NCBI RefSeq assembly: GCF_023347535.1 | Contig: NZ_CP094473.1 | Coordinates: forward strand, 1,860,001 to 1,924,000 | From: Faecalibacterium sp. HTF-F | GTDB taxonomy: Bacteria; Bacillota; Clostridia; Oscillospirales; Ruminococcaceae | Direction of reading: 5' to 3' | DNA: 64,000 bases | Shown: in pieces, positions 53,720-62,748 of the stretch | Layout of the letters: each line of letters opens with the position of its first letter | Numbering within the stretch: the stretch's first letter is position 1 | Notes under the pieces: model-generated | The model's input: only the letters and a program-made list of their open reading frames with translations | What the model was told of the DNA's origin: nothing | Database searches by the model: none | Translations under genes and position numbers: made by a program

Positions 53720-53832
53720 CGCAGCGGCCTTTCCCGTGAAAAAAGAATTCCGGAAAATCTGCGGATTTTCCGGAATTCTAATATAAAAAATAATGTTTCC
53801 TCTGATTATGGCGCAGCGCACGCAGAGCCATT
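53720..53832 (-). repeat. Intergenic hairpin element, copy D
   Basis: On the minus strand the left flank GGCTCTGCGTGCGCTGCGCC, ATAATCAGAGGAAACATTAT precedes a 16-base perfect stem (53744-53759 with 53764-53779), then TTTTTTCACGGGAAAGGCCG. It begins about 15 bases after the mgsA stop and its U-run faces minus. Its apex reads TCTGCGGA only on the plus strand, i.e. the hairpin core is reversed relative to its flanks when compared with copies A-C. Confidence 0.8.
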
Positions 53833-53845
53833 CCAAATCGTTTTG

Positions 53846-54250
53846 TCAGTTCTGGGGATGCACGATATCGCGCCAGTCCAGATCGCCGCGCTCCAAGCCA
53901 TGGATCAGCACCTCGGCGGTGGCAATGTTGGTGGCCATGGGGATATTGTGCACATCGCACAGGCGCAGCAGCGTCATTTCGTTGGGCTCGCTGGGCTTTG
54001 CGTTGATGGGGTCGCGGAAGAACAGCAGCAGGTCGATCTCATTACAGGCGATGCGGGATGCGATCTGCTGGTCGCCGCCCTGCACACCGGCCAGAAAGCG
54101 CTGCACCTGTAAACCGGTAGCCTCGGCGATCAACTTACCGGTCGTACCGGTGGCCACCAGTTTATGCTGGCTCAGGATACGGCAGTAAGCCGTACAAAAC
54201 TGAACCATCAGCTCCTTTTTGGAGTCATGTGCAATGAGTGCGATCGTCAT
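53846..54250 (-). CDS. mgsA: Methylglyoxal synthase
   Basis: 134 residues. It converts dihydroxyacetone phosphate to methylglyoxal, a bypass that relieves phosphate-sugar stress. The landmarks [26 protein letters not shown]-type loop (here [10 protein letters not shown]), the catalytic aspartate in FFRDP and [12 protein letters not shown] are present. GAGGAGAGGGTAACGG precedes the start. One-gene unit ended by copy D of the hairpin element. Confidence 0.96.
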   Translation of the reverse strand: MTIALIAHDSKKELMVQFCTAYCRILSQHKLVATGTTGKLIAEATGLQVQRFLAGVQGGDQQIASRIACNEIDLLLFFRDPINAKPSEPNEMTLLRLCDVHNIPMATNIATAEVLIHGLERGDLDWRDIVHPQN

Positions 54251-54311
54251 CCGTTACCCTCTCCTCTTTCTTCACGATGCGGACCCACTTGTAAAAAGTC
54301 CTTCGGTTGAA

Positions 54312-54340
54312 ATGATATCACAAAATCCAATCTTTTACAA
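54312..54340 (-). promoter_or_regulatory. Promoter of mgsA
   Basis: On the minus strand TTGTAA (54335-54340), 17 bases, extended TGA-TATCAT (-10 at 54312-54317). The rest of the gap up to the PBP2 stop at 54444 shows no clear terminator. Confidence 0.72.
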
Positions 54341-54443
54341 CCGGTTTTTATACAAAACATTCAATTTTGTTTTCTTTTCAGGGGTGTTCCCATTCAAACC
54401 ACCGCTGCAGCGCCCTTTCCCGCGTCGGTTTTGTCTCCCGTTT

Positions 54444-56741
54444 TCAGTTCTCCGGCGCAATGGCATCGGGGTTTTGTTCGGCCTGCGCTACGTCCGGTCC
54501 ATCCTGTACAGCAGGCTGCGCTGTGTCTGCGGCAGGCCCTTCCGGTGCAGCGTCCTGCGCTGCGGGAGCCGTCTGCCCGGCCTGCGGCGCAGCGGTGTCG
54601 GCGGTCTGCCCGACTGCCGTTTGTCCTGCGGCATCGGTCTGGGACGCGTCCTGTTTCGCCTGCTCGGCCTCTTTTTCTTCCTCTGCCTGCTGGGCAAGAG
54701 AGCCATCCTTCAGGGCAAAGTAGGCATTGGCGATATCCACCACCAGATCACCGGTACGGGCACCGTAGCCGCCGTACTCAATGGTGATGCCAATGGCGAT
54801 CTGCGGATCGTCCGCCGGCAGGTAAGCCACCATCATAGCGTTCAGATAGTGCTTGCCTGAGGCATAGGTCTCGCTGCGCTGGGGCGTACCGGTCTTGCAG
54901 GCGATGGGCACCGGATAGCTTGAAATTTTGCCGCTGATGGTGCTGGGCACCTGCTTCATGCCCTGACGCACCAGTTCAAAGGTGTTGCCGGTGCCCTCGA
55001 TGACATCCATGACCTCGGGCTTGGTCTCGCTGAGCACCTCGCCGGTATTGGTATCCAGAATGGCCTTGACGAAATGCGTGCGGTAGCGGGTGCCGTTGTT
55101 GGCCAGCGTTGCCGCATAGGTGGCCAGCTGGATGGGGGTGACTACCGTATTGCCCTGACCGATGGCGGCCTGAACGTCCAGCGATGCGGTATAGTTGGAG
55201 TCGTTCTTGGTGGTCAGCCGTCCCAGCGCCTCACCCACCTCCACGCCGGTGCGCTGGCCCAGACCCAGCTTATAGGCATAGGCATCATAGACATCGCTGG
55301 TCAGGCGGCGGCCCACATCATAGAAGAAGACGTTGCAGCTCCACTTGATGGCTGTGATCACATCGATGTTGCCGCTGTGGCCGTGGCGGGTGCAGCGGGG
55401 ATGATAGTCCTTAAAGTAGTTGTACACGCCGTTGCAGTATACGGTAGAATACTGATTGATGAGGCCGCTGTCCAGCGCAGCCACCGCCACGGCGGGCTTG
55501 AAGGTGGAGCCCGGCGTATACAGGCCCTGCAATGCGCGGTTGAACAGCGGCAGGCTCGGGTCAGAGCTGTACTCACTGTAGTTGGACGCATACAGGTTCT
55601 GGTCGTAGCTGGGGTAATTGGACGCTGCCATCACGCTGCCGTCCTTCACATCCAGCACCACCACCGCACCGGCGGCAGCTTTCATGGTGCCGGTGTTGTA
55701 CACGCGGTTGATCATGTCGATGTTCTCTGCCAGTGCCTTGTCCACAGCGCGCTGGAAGTTGCTGTCGATGGTCAGCTGCACCGTGTGGCCCGGCTCCGGC
55801 ACTGTGGTCAGGCGGGTATCCACGATCACGCCGTCCGAGTTGCGGGTGATTGTCTCCACGCCATCCTTGCCGCGCAGCTCGTCCTCATAAACGGATTCCA
55901 GGCCGGAAATGCCCAGAACATCGTTCATATTATAGCCTTTTTCCCGCAGCGGATAGGTCACCTGACCATTTGAATCGGTCACCTTCCACTTTTCAGCGGT
56001 GATCTTGCCCACACGGCCCAGCACGGCCGGGATGATATCGCTCTGGTCGTAGCTGCGGGCACTGGTCTCCACGATCTCCACGCCGGGCAGCTGCAGGCTG
56101 TGCTCCTTGATGGTAGCCACCGTTGCCGCGCTGACGTTTTCTGCCATGACAAAGTTGTTCACATTGGAAAAGGCCTGCCGGTCCATCTCGTAGTGGATGC
56201 CGGCCAGCACCCGCTGCCATTCCAGCGAGAAGCCCTGCAGCTCGTTCTTTTCCACCAGCATTTCCATCACATCGTTGGCGGTGGCATACTGCTGCAGGCC
56301 AAGGGTCTCCTTCATATCCGCCAGCTGCTTCTGATCGCTGGCAGAAGAATCATCGTCTGTAAAGGCATAGCGGCCTGCTGCGTCCGGCTGGCCGATGAGC
56401 AGGGTATCGTTCCAGCTCTCGCCGTTTTCCCGCAGCAGCTCCACGATCTGCTGCAGCATGGCGTCCAGATCGCGGTCCCCCATCAGCAGCTTGTTGAGCA
56501 CCACATTATAGCTGGTGGCCGTGGTGGCAATGCGTCGCCCGGCGCTGTCCACGATGTCGCCGCGGGCCGCAGTGACCGTGAAATTATAGTCGGTGGTGTT
56601 GGTCGCCTTGGCTTTGAAATCGTCGCCGTTGACCAGCTGCAGAAAGATCAGCCGCATCGCGTACAGGCCCATGATAACACAGGCCACTGCGATGAGCAGG
56701 AGCATCCGGTGCAAGACGTTTTTTCGTTCGTTTTGGTTCAT
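54444..56741 (-). CDS. mrdA: Penicillin-binding protein 2 (elongation transpeptidase)
   Basis: 765 residues. One N-terminal helix (about 12-35), a dimerisation/pedestal region (TAARGDIVDSAGRRIATT) and the transpeptidase domain with STFK (GLYTPGSTFKPAV), SCN (IKWSCNVFFYDVG) and KTGT (CKTGTPQRSE). It cross-links peptidoglycan in the elongasome. The last ~90 residues are an Ala/Gln/Pro/Asp-rich tail outside the membrane. GGAGGAAACGCGG precedes the ATG. Last gene of mreB-mreC-mreD-mrdA. Confidence 0.95.
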   Translation of the reverse strand: MNQNERKNVLHRMLLLIAVACVIMGLYAMRLIFLQLVNGDDFKAKATNTTDYNFTVTAARGDIVDSAGRRIATTATSYNVVLNKLLMGDRDLDAMLQQIVELLRENGESWNDTLLIGQPDAAGRYAFTDDDSSASDQKQLADMKETLGLQQYATANDVMEMLVEKNELQGFSLEWQRVLAGIHYEMDRQAFSNVNNFVMAENVSAATVATIKEHSLQLPGVEIVETSARSYDQSDIIPAVLGRVGKITAEKWKVTDSNGQVTYPLREKGYNMNDVLGISGLESVYEDELRGKDGVETITRNSDGVIVDTRLTTVPEPGHTVQLTIDSNFQRAVDKALAENIDMINRVYNTGTMKAAAGAVVVLDVKDGSVMAASNYPSYDQNLYASNYSEYSSDPSLPLFNRALQGLYTPGSTFKPAVAVAALDSGLINQYSTVYCNGVYNYFKDYHPRCTRHGHSGNIDVITAIKWSCNVFFYDVGRRLTSDVYDAYAYKLGLGQRTGVEVGEALGRLTTKNDSNYTASLDVQAAIGQGNTVVTPIQLATYAATLANNGTRYRTHFVKAILDTNTGEVLSETKPEVMDVIEGTGNTFELVRQGMKQVPSTISGKISSYPVPIACKTGTPQRSETYASGKHYLNAMMVAYLPADDPQIAIGITIEYGGYGARTGDLVVDIANAYFALKDGSLAQQAEEEKEAEQAKQDASQTDAAGQTAVGQTADTAAPQAGQTAPAAQDAAPEGPAADTAQPAVQDGPDVAQAEQNPDAIAPEN

Positions 56742-56760
56742 CCGCGTTTCCTCCGGCGGT

Positions 56761-57294
56761 TCAGATCACGCCGTTGTCGATTTTGAACTCGTTATAAATG
56801 CGCCGCACCAGACTGAACAGCACCAGCGACGGCACCAGCGTCATCACTGCCGAGGGCAGCACAAAGGTGAGCCAGCGGCTCAGCGCCCAGCTGTAACCCG
56901 GCATATAGTAAAAAAACAGCCAGTCCAGCGAGAGCACCACAAGGGCCGTGCCGGTGCCGATGAGCGCAAAGTTCCATGTGCTGCCCTGCAGATACACCTG
57001 CACCAGCACCGAAAGCGCAAAACAGAGCAAAAGCAGTTCCAGCGCCAGCATTCCCACCGTGCGCCCGGCGGTGTAATCCCACAAAAGGCCGCCTACCGCG
57101 CCAAACAGCGCCCCGGCAAACTCGCCCTCGTACACCGCCACCGCAAGACAGAGCGGCAGGATGAAAAGCGGTTTTGCCTGCCCCAGCCGGAACAGGCCGG
57201 GCGTGGTCTGCAATGCCGCGCACACAAACAGCGCTGCTGCATAGCAGGCCCATTTCAACGCCTGACTGCGGCTGCGCATACGGCGTGATTCCAT
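56761..57294 (-). CDS. mreD: Rod-shape determining protein MreD
   Basis: 177 residues with about five to six membrane helices and few polar loops, typical of MreD. AAGGAGGCACCGGT precedes the ATG. It lies between mreC (12 bases) and mrdA (19 bases). Sequence conservation in this family is low; the assignment leans on hydropathy, size and position. Confidence 0.9.
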   Translation of the reverse strand: MESRRMRSRSQALKWACYAAALFVCAALQTTPGLFRLGQAKPLFILPLCLAVAVYEGEFAGALFGAVGGLLWDYTAGRTVGMLALELLLLCFALSVLVQVYLQGSTWNFALIGTGTALVVLSLDWLFFYYMPGYSWALSRWLTFVLPSAVMTLVPSLVLFSLVRRIYNEFKIDNGVI

Positions 57295-57306
57295 ACCGGT
57301 GCCTCC

Positions 57307-58137
57307 TTAATAATCGGTGATGACAAAAACATGCTTGACGGTGCGCGGGTCTGCGCCCGGGCGGATGACCGCCAACGAAGATTTGCCGCTGACTTCCGGC
57401 TCCACCTTCTGCACCACGCCCACCAGCACATCCGGCGGGAACACGCCGCCAAGGCCGGTGGTGATGACCTGATCGCCCATCTGAGTTTCGGCGGCGCGCT
57501 CCAGATTGGTGAGCACGCACAGGCCGTCACCGGCGTAGTCGGTGCTGCCGGTGAGGATGCCGTTTTCCCGCGTGCGGGACACAACGCCCGCTGCGTTGAA
57601 GCTGGGATGCAGGACGGTCATCACCTTGCAGCTGGTGGTATCTGCCTCCACCACGACGCCCACAAGGTAGCCCTTATCGCTGATCACGGCATCGCTCACG
57701 GCCACACCGTTCACGGTGCCGCAGTCCAGCGTAAAGCCGCCAAACTCATCCAGCGGGTCGCGGCCGATCACAAAGCCGGAAACATAACTGGCCTCGCTGT
57801 TGGCATCCTGAATGCGGGTCAGCGCCTTGTAGGCTTCGTTCTCCGCCTTGATGCGGTCGTAGTCCACCATCTGCTGGCGCAGTTCAGCGTTCTCAGCTTC
57901 CAGCTGTTCGTTCTGGGCCATCACATCATCGATGCTGGTGTATTTTTCCCACACCGAACCGATGCCGCCGCTCAAGGCCGAAGTCACCTTCTGAAACGGC
58001 GTAAGCACCACGCTCAGCAGCTCCTGCGGGGCGGCAGTCAGCCGGCCATTGGCGCCGGCATAGGCCATGATTCCCACCAGAAACACCGCCACCGCTACCA
58101 GTATCTTAAATTTCCATGTGTCAAAAAAATCCTTCAA
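57307..58137 (-). CDS. mreC: Rod-shape determining protein MreC
   Basis: 276 residues from a TTG at 58137 preceded by GGAGGACACCCCC; the frame is open further upstream, but that part overlaps the mreB terminator hairpin. One helix (ILVAVAVFLVGIMAY), a coiled coil (EQLEAENAELRQQM) and the two beta-barrel domains (GRDPLDEFGGFTLDCGTVNG) follow. MreC organises PBP2 in the elongasome. Confidence 0.94.
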   Translation of the reverse strand: MKDFFDTWKFKILVAVAVFLVGIMAYAGANGRLTAAPQELLSVVLTPFQKVTSALSGGIGSVWEKYTSIDDVMAQNEQLEAENAELRQQMVDYDRIKAENEAYKALTRIQDANSEASYVSGFVIGRDPLDEFGGFTLDCGTVNGVAVSDAVISDKGYLVGVVVEADTTSCKVMTVLHPSFNAAGVVSRTRENGILTGSTDYAGDGLCVLTNLERAAETQMGDQVITTGLGGVFPPDVLVGVVQKVEPEVSGKSSLAVIRPGADPRTVKHVFVITDY

Positions 58138-58170
58138 GGGGGTGTCCTCCTGTTCGGGCTCCTGCCATAA

Positions 58171-58201
58171 GAAAAGCGCGGACAGCTCTGCCATCCGCGC
58201 A
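58171..58201 (-). terminator. Terminator/attenuator between mreB and mreC
   Basis: GCGCGGA pairs with TCCGCGC (58194-58200 with 58176-58182) followed on the minus strand by TTTTCTT. A partial terminator would give more MreB than MreC/D/PBP2. Confidence 0.7.
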
Positions 58202-58280
58202 AGGAACATTGTTTGCCGCGGAAATCAGCGCAGGCGCTGCGCAAAAGAGCTTTTTCCGCAAGTACGGGCTGCGGCCCGTG

Positions 58281-59303
58281 TTACATGTGTCCGCCGTCGG
58301 TGTCCAGCACATCATGCAGGACGTCCACATGATCCAGGACCGCACCGGCACCCTTGGCCACGCAGTCCAGCGGATCTTCCGCAATGTGCACGTCGATGCC
58401 GGTCTCGCTCTGGATCAGCTGATCCAGTCCCCGCAGCAGTGCGCCGCCGCCGGTCAGGGTGATGCCGCGGTCAATGATATCCGCGCTCAGCTCCGGCGGG
58501 GTGCGCTCCAGCGTTTCCTTGATGGCGCTGGTGATCTTGACCAGACACTCCAGCAGCGCCTCGCGCACATCCTCCGAGTGGACTACGATGTTTTTGGGCA
58601 GGCCGTCCACCAGATTGCGACCCTTGATCTCCATGGTCATTTCAGGGTCCAGCACATAGGCAGAGCCGATCTCGATCTTGATCTGCTCTGCGGTGCGCTC
58701 ACCAATGAGCAGGTTGTACTTGCGCTTGATGAAGGCAATGATGGCCTGATCGAACATATCACCGGCCATGCGCACGCTGCGGGAGGCCACGATGCCGCCC
58801 AGAGAAATGACAGCAATCTCAGCCGTGCCGCCGCCGATGTCCACGATCATGCTGCCGGTAGGCTCGCTGATGGGCAGGCCCGCACCGATGGCAGCAGCCA
58901 TGGGCTCTTCAATGACGGACACCTGACGGGCACCGGCCTTGAGAGTCGCTTCGCGCACCGCGCGGCGCTCCACCTCGGTGACGCCCGACGGGATGCAGAT
59001 GACCACGCGGGGGCGGGAGAACATGCTGTTGCCGCATGCCTTCTTGAGGAAGTTCTCCAGCATATTGGCCGTGATGTCAAAATCGGCAATGACGCCGTCC
59101 TTCAGGGGGCGGACCGCCACGATGCTGCCGGGGGTGCGGCCAATGACTGCCTTTGCCTCGGCACCCACGCAGCGCACCTCATCGGTCTTGGTGTCCACGG
59201 CCACCACCGAAGGCTCACGCATGATGATGCCCTTGCCCTTCATATATACCAGAGTATTTGCGGTACCCAGATCGATACCCACATCTTTTGAAAACAGGCC
59301 CAT
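58281..59303 (-). CDS. mreB: Rod-shape determining actin-like protein MreB
   Basis: 340 residues from the ATG at 59303, after AAGGAGAGAAATTACA; the frame is open 44 codons further but those lie over the promoter. Actin-fold motifs: [35 protein letters not shown], and [17 protein letters not shown]. It forms membrane filaments that direct lateral wall synthesis. First gene of the mre operon. Confidence 0.97.
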   Translation of the reverse strand: MGLFSKDVGIDLGTANTLVYMKGKGIIMREPSVVAVDTKTDEVRCVGAEAKAVIGRTPGSIVAVRPLKDGVIADFDITANMLENFLKKACGNSMFSRPRVVICIPSGVTEVERRAVREATLKAGARQVSVIEEPMAAAIGAGLPISEPTGSMIVDIGGGTAEIAVISLGGIVASRSVRMAGDMFDQAIIAFIKRKYNLLIGERTAEQIKIEIGSAYVLDPEMTMEIKGRNLVDGLPKNIVVHSEDVREALLECLVKITSAIKETLERTPPELSADIIDRGITLTGGGALLRGLDQLIQSETGIDVHIAEDPLDCVAKGAGAVLDHVDVLHDVLDTDGGHM

Positions 59304-59394
59304 TGTAATTTCTCTCCTTATTGCTTCCCATTGAAATCTATCCAGAGCGTCCGGCGGACTTTTTACACCGCCCTGCGCAGAATAACACGGTACT

Positions 59395-59423
59395 ATTATA
59401 GCCGCAAGCCAATAATTTCTCAA
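59395..59423 (-). promoter_or_regulatory. Promoter of the mreB operon
   Basis: On the minus strand TTGAGA (59418-59423), 17 bases, TATAAT (59395-59400). The leader is about 85 bases. Confidence 0.82.
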
Positions 59424-59460
59424 GCGTTTGCGCAAGTTTTCTTCGTTTTTTCCAGTTTTC

Positions 59461-60015
59461 TCACATAAAATGTGCCAGCAGCTGTACGGTGCGGCTCACC
59501 GGCAGGCCCATGATCGTGTAGTAGTCGCCCTCGATGCGGTCCAGCCAGAGGGCCGCACGGCCCTGAATGGCGTAGGCACCGGCCTTGTCGTAGGGTTCAG
59601 CGGTGGAAGCGTAAAAGTCGATCTCCTCCCCGCTCAGCGGGAAAAAGGTAACGCGGCAGCTGTCCACAAAGCTTTCGGTGCGGGTCCCGTCCGAAATGCA
59701 CACACCGGTATGCACCTCGTGGGCAGCACCGGAAAGGGCCCGCAGCATCCGCTTTGCGTCCTCTGTACTGTGAGGCTTGCCGAATACTTCACCGTTCACA
59801 TCCACCACGGTGTCGCAGCCGATGACCACCGCACCCGGGTGCTGGGCCGAAACAGCAAGGCATTTGCCCCGGGCCAGCTGCTCCACCAGCTGAGCAGGGG
59901 TGTCGGCCTGCACTGTACTCTCGTCAAAATCGCTGACACAGACGGTGAAATCGGTGGTGTACAGGGAAAGCAGCTCCCGCCTGCGCGGGCTGCCGGAAGC
60001 TAAAATCAAATTCAT
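59461..60015 (-). CDS. maf: Maf-family nucleotide pyrophosphatase
   Basis: 184 residues from the ATG at 60015; an ATG three codons earlier is equally possible, as neither has a strong site. It starts with the family hallmark [15 protein letters not shown] and has [18 protein letters not shown] and [19 protein letters not shown]. Maf proteins hydrolyse dTTP, UTP or modified nucleotides, limiting their incorporation, and some affect division. It lies 34 bases after dut, a matching house-cleaning enzyme. Confidence 0.93.
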   Translation of the reverse strand: MNLILASGSPRRRELLSLYTTDFTVCVSDFDESTVQADTPAQLVEQLARGKCLAVSAQHPGAVVIGCDTVVDVNGEVFGKPHSTEDAKRMLRALSGAAHEVHTGVCISDGTRTESFVDSCRVTFFPLSGEEIDFYASTAEPYDKAGAYAIQGRAALWLDRIEGDYYTIMGLPVSRTVQLLAHFM

Positions 60016-60049
60016 AGGATCCATCTTTCTTTTCAACATCCTTGCCAGC

Positions 60050-60496
60050 TTATTTACCCGTCGAGCCAAAGCCGCCCTCGCCGCGCTGGGTATCGCCCAG
60101 TTCTTCGGCGGGCACAAAGGCGGCGGTGTACACCGGTGCGATGCACAGCTGTGCCACACGCTCACCGGGCTGGATGGTGTAAGCCTCCCTGCCCAGATTG
60201 ACCATGGGCACCTTCAGTTCGCCGCGGTAGTCGCTGTCCACCACGCCCACGCCATTGGCCATGCACAGGCCGTGCTTGATGGAAAGGCCGCTGCGGGCAT
60301 ACACCAGTGCCACGCTGTGGGCACCCGGCAGCTCGATGGCAAGGCCGGTGGGCACCAATGCCCGCTCCATAGGGGCAAGGGTGAGCGGCTCATCCAGCAC
60401 GGCGCACAGGTCGGCGGCGGCAGAGCCGGGGGTGGCGTAGGCGGGCACCTTTGCCCGGGCATCCAGTACCTTATATTTTACAGTGATGGGTTCCAT
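60050..60496 (-). CDS. dut: dUTP diphosphatase
   Basis: 148 residues; trimeric all-beta type. Motifs 1 to 5 are present: PGSAAADLCA, YARSGLSIKHG, GVVDSDYRGE, ERVAQL and the P-loop-like C-terminus GEGGFGSTGK. It turns dUTP into dUMP and diphosphate. GAGGTATACT precedes the ATG. A repeat element separates it from the U32 peptidase gene upstream. Confidence 0.96.
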   Translation of the reverse strand: MEPITVKYKVLDARAKVPAYATPGSAAADLCAVLDEPLTLAPMERALVPTGLAIELPGAHSVALVYARSGLSIKHGLCMANGVGVVDSDYRGELKVPMVNLGREAYTIQPGERVAQLCIAPVYTAAFVPAEELGDTQRGEGGFGSTGK

Positions 60497-60522
60497 AGTA
60501 TACCTCGTTTTGGTTTTATAGC

Positions 60523-60645
60523 AACTCCTTCAGTCTCGCATACGCTCGACAGCTCCCTCAGGGAGGGAGCCTCTTCAGTCGATCTGTCGGAAAAGCCTCC
60601 CTCCTTGAGGGAGGCGGCATCGCGTCAGCAATGACGGAAGGAGTT
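60523..60645. repeat. Short element with terminal inverted repeats (MITE-like)
   Basis: 123 bases bounded by AACTCCTTCAGTC (60523-60535) and GACGGAAGGAGTT (60633-60645), inverted copies with one mismatch. Inside are further palindromes: GCTCCCT/AGGGAGC, GCCTCCCTC/GAGGGAGGC and CGACAG/CTGTCG. The right end abuts exactly the stop codon of the U32 gene. No reading frame is inside. It would fold into a cruciform-like RNA. It resembles non-autonomous elements spread through gut Clostridia genomes. Confidence 0.75.
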
Positions 60646-62721
60646 TCAGTTCGTACCTTTAAAATACAGTCCGCGGGTAAAATCCCCCTCAAAGGGTGCG
60701 TGGGTGCGGATCATGTCAAGGATCTGCGCTGCTTCCTCCCGGCTTTCCAGCGTGAAGTAGGCCACGCCGTAGTCCACCGTCAGTGCGCCCGGCTTATCTC
60801 CCATATAAATAGGTACGGGATTGTAGATGGTGCGCACACCAAGGCCGCACCGCACCGGGAATTTCTTTGCCTTGCGGTCGGTCAGCACACCGGTCTTATC
60901 GCAATGGGCGCAGTCGTGGATGTTCTGCAGCGGGCAGGCGCGGGTGACCATCAGCGGCATGTGACCGTACACCAGCACACCGGTGGGCACCGGCCTGCCG
61001 TCATGGGTGGGGGCAATGGTGCTGATGTCGCTGTCCTTCACCTCGGGCAGGATGAGCATGGAGCCAAGGCCGTTGTCTGCATAGAACTGTGCGGCCAGCT
61101 GATTGGTGATGTTCAGGCCAAAGCTGCCGCTCATGGGCAGGCCCCGGCACAGGCGCAGGTGGGCGATATTGCTCACCTCATAACCCGCAAAACCGGCATC
61201 CTGCGTGGCCGCGATGCGGCGGGCAGTGTCCTCTTCCAGACGGCCGAACATGACCCGGGGCAGCTCCAAAAGGGTCTTTGCCCGCCATTCCCGGGGCACG
61301 CGGTCGGCCTGCGCAATGGGCAGGATGAGATACTCGATGCCGTCAAGCGCCCGCTCCGGCACCTGCTCCCAGTTCTCGAACCGGGCACGCAGGGTGCGGC
61401 GGGACGGCAGGGTGCGCAGCGGCAGAGCGGGCACATGCTCGTCCGTGGTGGGCCATGGGCGCAGCACTTCCCGCTTTTTCAGCAGGGCATCCAGCGCTTC
61501 CCGGCGCAGCTCGTTGACGGCGCTGCCGGGCACGAACCACGGCCCACCGTCCATTTCCACCGTGATATCCTCTGCCGATGCCGCAAAGGGCGTACCTCCG
61601 GTCTTAGCAAGGCTGCGGTGCAGGCTCTCGGTGGGGTCGGTGCGGGCGGGCTGCGGCTCAGCGTCGCCATAGGCGAAGGCCTTATTGCCGTCGGCGTCCA
61701 TGACGGTGAGCTTCTCGCCGCCCTCTTCGATCTCCAGCTTCATCTTCACCGGCACACGGCTGCGCTCACGGCGGTAAAGCTCCCGCAGCATAGGCAGGGT
61801 CTTTTTGGTCTGCTCGGCGTCCGCTTCGCTGCGCACACCAAACATGGTACCGTCAATTTTCCCATCCAGATAGCCAGAGGTGAAGCCCGAACGACTGAAG
61901 GCATTTTTCAAAAGGTCACGGTCGTAGGCGCGGCCCTCCCGGCCTGCCAGACAGGCGCTGACCGCCGCCGCCACGTACTCCGGCGTGCGCAGACGGCCCT
62001 CAATTTTTGCCGATGCCACGCCAAGCGCCTGCAGCTGGTCCAGCTTATCGATGACCGAGTTGTCCTTCAGGGACAGGTGGTGCAGACGGCCCGGCTTACC
62101 CTCCGGCAGAGCGTTTGCCTCAAAGGGCAGTCGGCAGGGGCCTGCACAGGAGCCGCGGTTGCCGCTGCGCCCGCCCAGAAAAGCCGACATATAGCACTGG
62201 CCGCTGACGCACATGCACAGTGCGCCATGCACAAAGCACTCGGTCTCGATGCCGCAGTGCTTCGTGATGTGCTCCACCTCAGGCAGGCTCAGCTCCCGGG
62301 CCAGCACCACCCGGGTGAAGCCCAGCTCCTTGAGCTCCAGTGCACCCTGCAGGCTGTGCACGCTCATCTGTGTGGAGCCGTGGCGGGGCAGCTGCGGAGC
62401 GATCCTGCCGATCAAGGTTGCCACCGCCAGATCCTGACAGATGACGGCATCTGCCCCGCTGGCGGCAACGGCGCGAATGGCCGCTTCCAGCGCAGGCAGC
62501 TCCCCGCCGTAGACGGTAGTGTTCAGTGCCACATGCACGGCCACGCCCCGGGCATGGCAGAAGCGCACCGCATCTTTCAGCGTGTCTGCGTCAAAATTGT
62601 TGGCACTGGTGCGGGCATTGAAGCCCGAAAATCCCAGATACACTGCATCGGCCCCGCTGAACACAGCGGCACGCAGCATTTCTTCATTGCCCACCGGGGC
62701 AAGGATCTCGATCTTTGACAT
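60646..62721 (-). CDS. U32-family peptidase (DUF3656-containing)
   Basis: 691 residues. The N-terminal TIM-barrel U32 domain has EILAPVGNEEMLRAAVFSGADAVYLG-type sequence and the cysteine signature ECFVHGALCMCVSGQC, followed by RGSCAGPCR. A long DUF3656-type region and a C-terminal barrel follow. Family members include collagenase-like proteins and RNA-hydroxylation factors (RlhA/TrhP), so hydroxylation of rRNA or tRNA is as likely as proteolysis. It is 27 bases after zapA. Confidence 0.9.
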   Translation of the reverse strand: MSKIEILAPVGNEEMLRAAVFSGADAVYLGFSGFNARTSANNFDADTLKDAVRFCHARGVAVHVALNTTVYGGELPALEAAIRAVAASGADAVICQDLAVATLIGRIAPQLPRHGSTQMSVHSLQGALELKELGFTRVVLARELSLPEVEHITKHCGIETECFVHGALCMCVSGQCYMSAFLGGRSGNRGSCAGPCRLPFEANALPEGKPGRLHHLSLKDNSVIDKLDQLQALGVASAKIEGRLRTPEYVAAAVSACLAGREGRAYDRDLLKNAFSRSGFTSGYLDGKIDGTMFGVRSEADAEQTKKTLPMLRELYRRERSRVPVKMKLEIEEGGEKLTVMDADGNKAFAYGDAEPQPARTDPTESLHRSLAKTGGTPFAASAEDITVEMDGGPWFVPGSAVNELRREALDALLKKREVLRPWPTTDEHVPALPLRTLPSRRTLRARFENWEQVPERALDGIEYLILPIAQADRVPREWRAKTLLELPRVMFGRLEEDTARRIAATQDAGFAGYEVSNIAHLRLCRGLPMSGSFGLNITNQLAAQFYADNGLGSMLILPEVKDSDISTIAPTHDGRPVPTGVLVYGHMPLMVTRACPLQNIHDCAHCDKTGVLTDRKAKKFPVRCGLGVRTIYNPVPIYMGDKPGALTVDYGVAYFTLESREEAAQILDMIRTHAPFEGDFTRGLYFKGTN

Positions 62722-62748
62722 ATTTCTCCTTTATCCTGTAAAAGGCGC

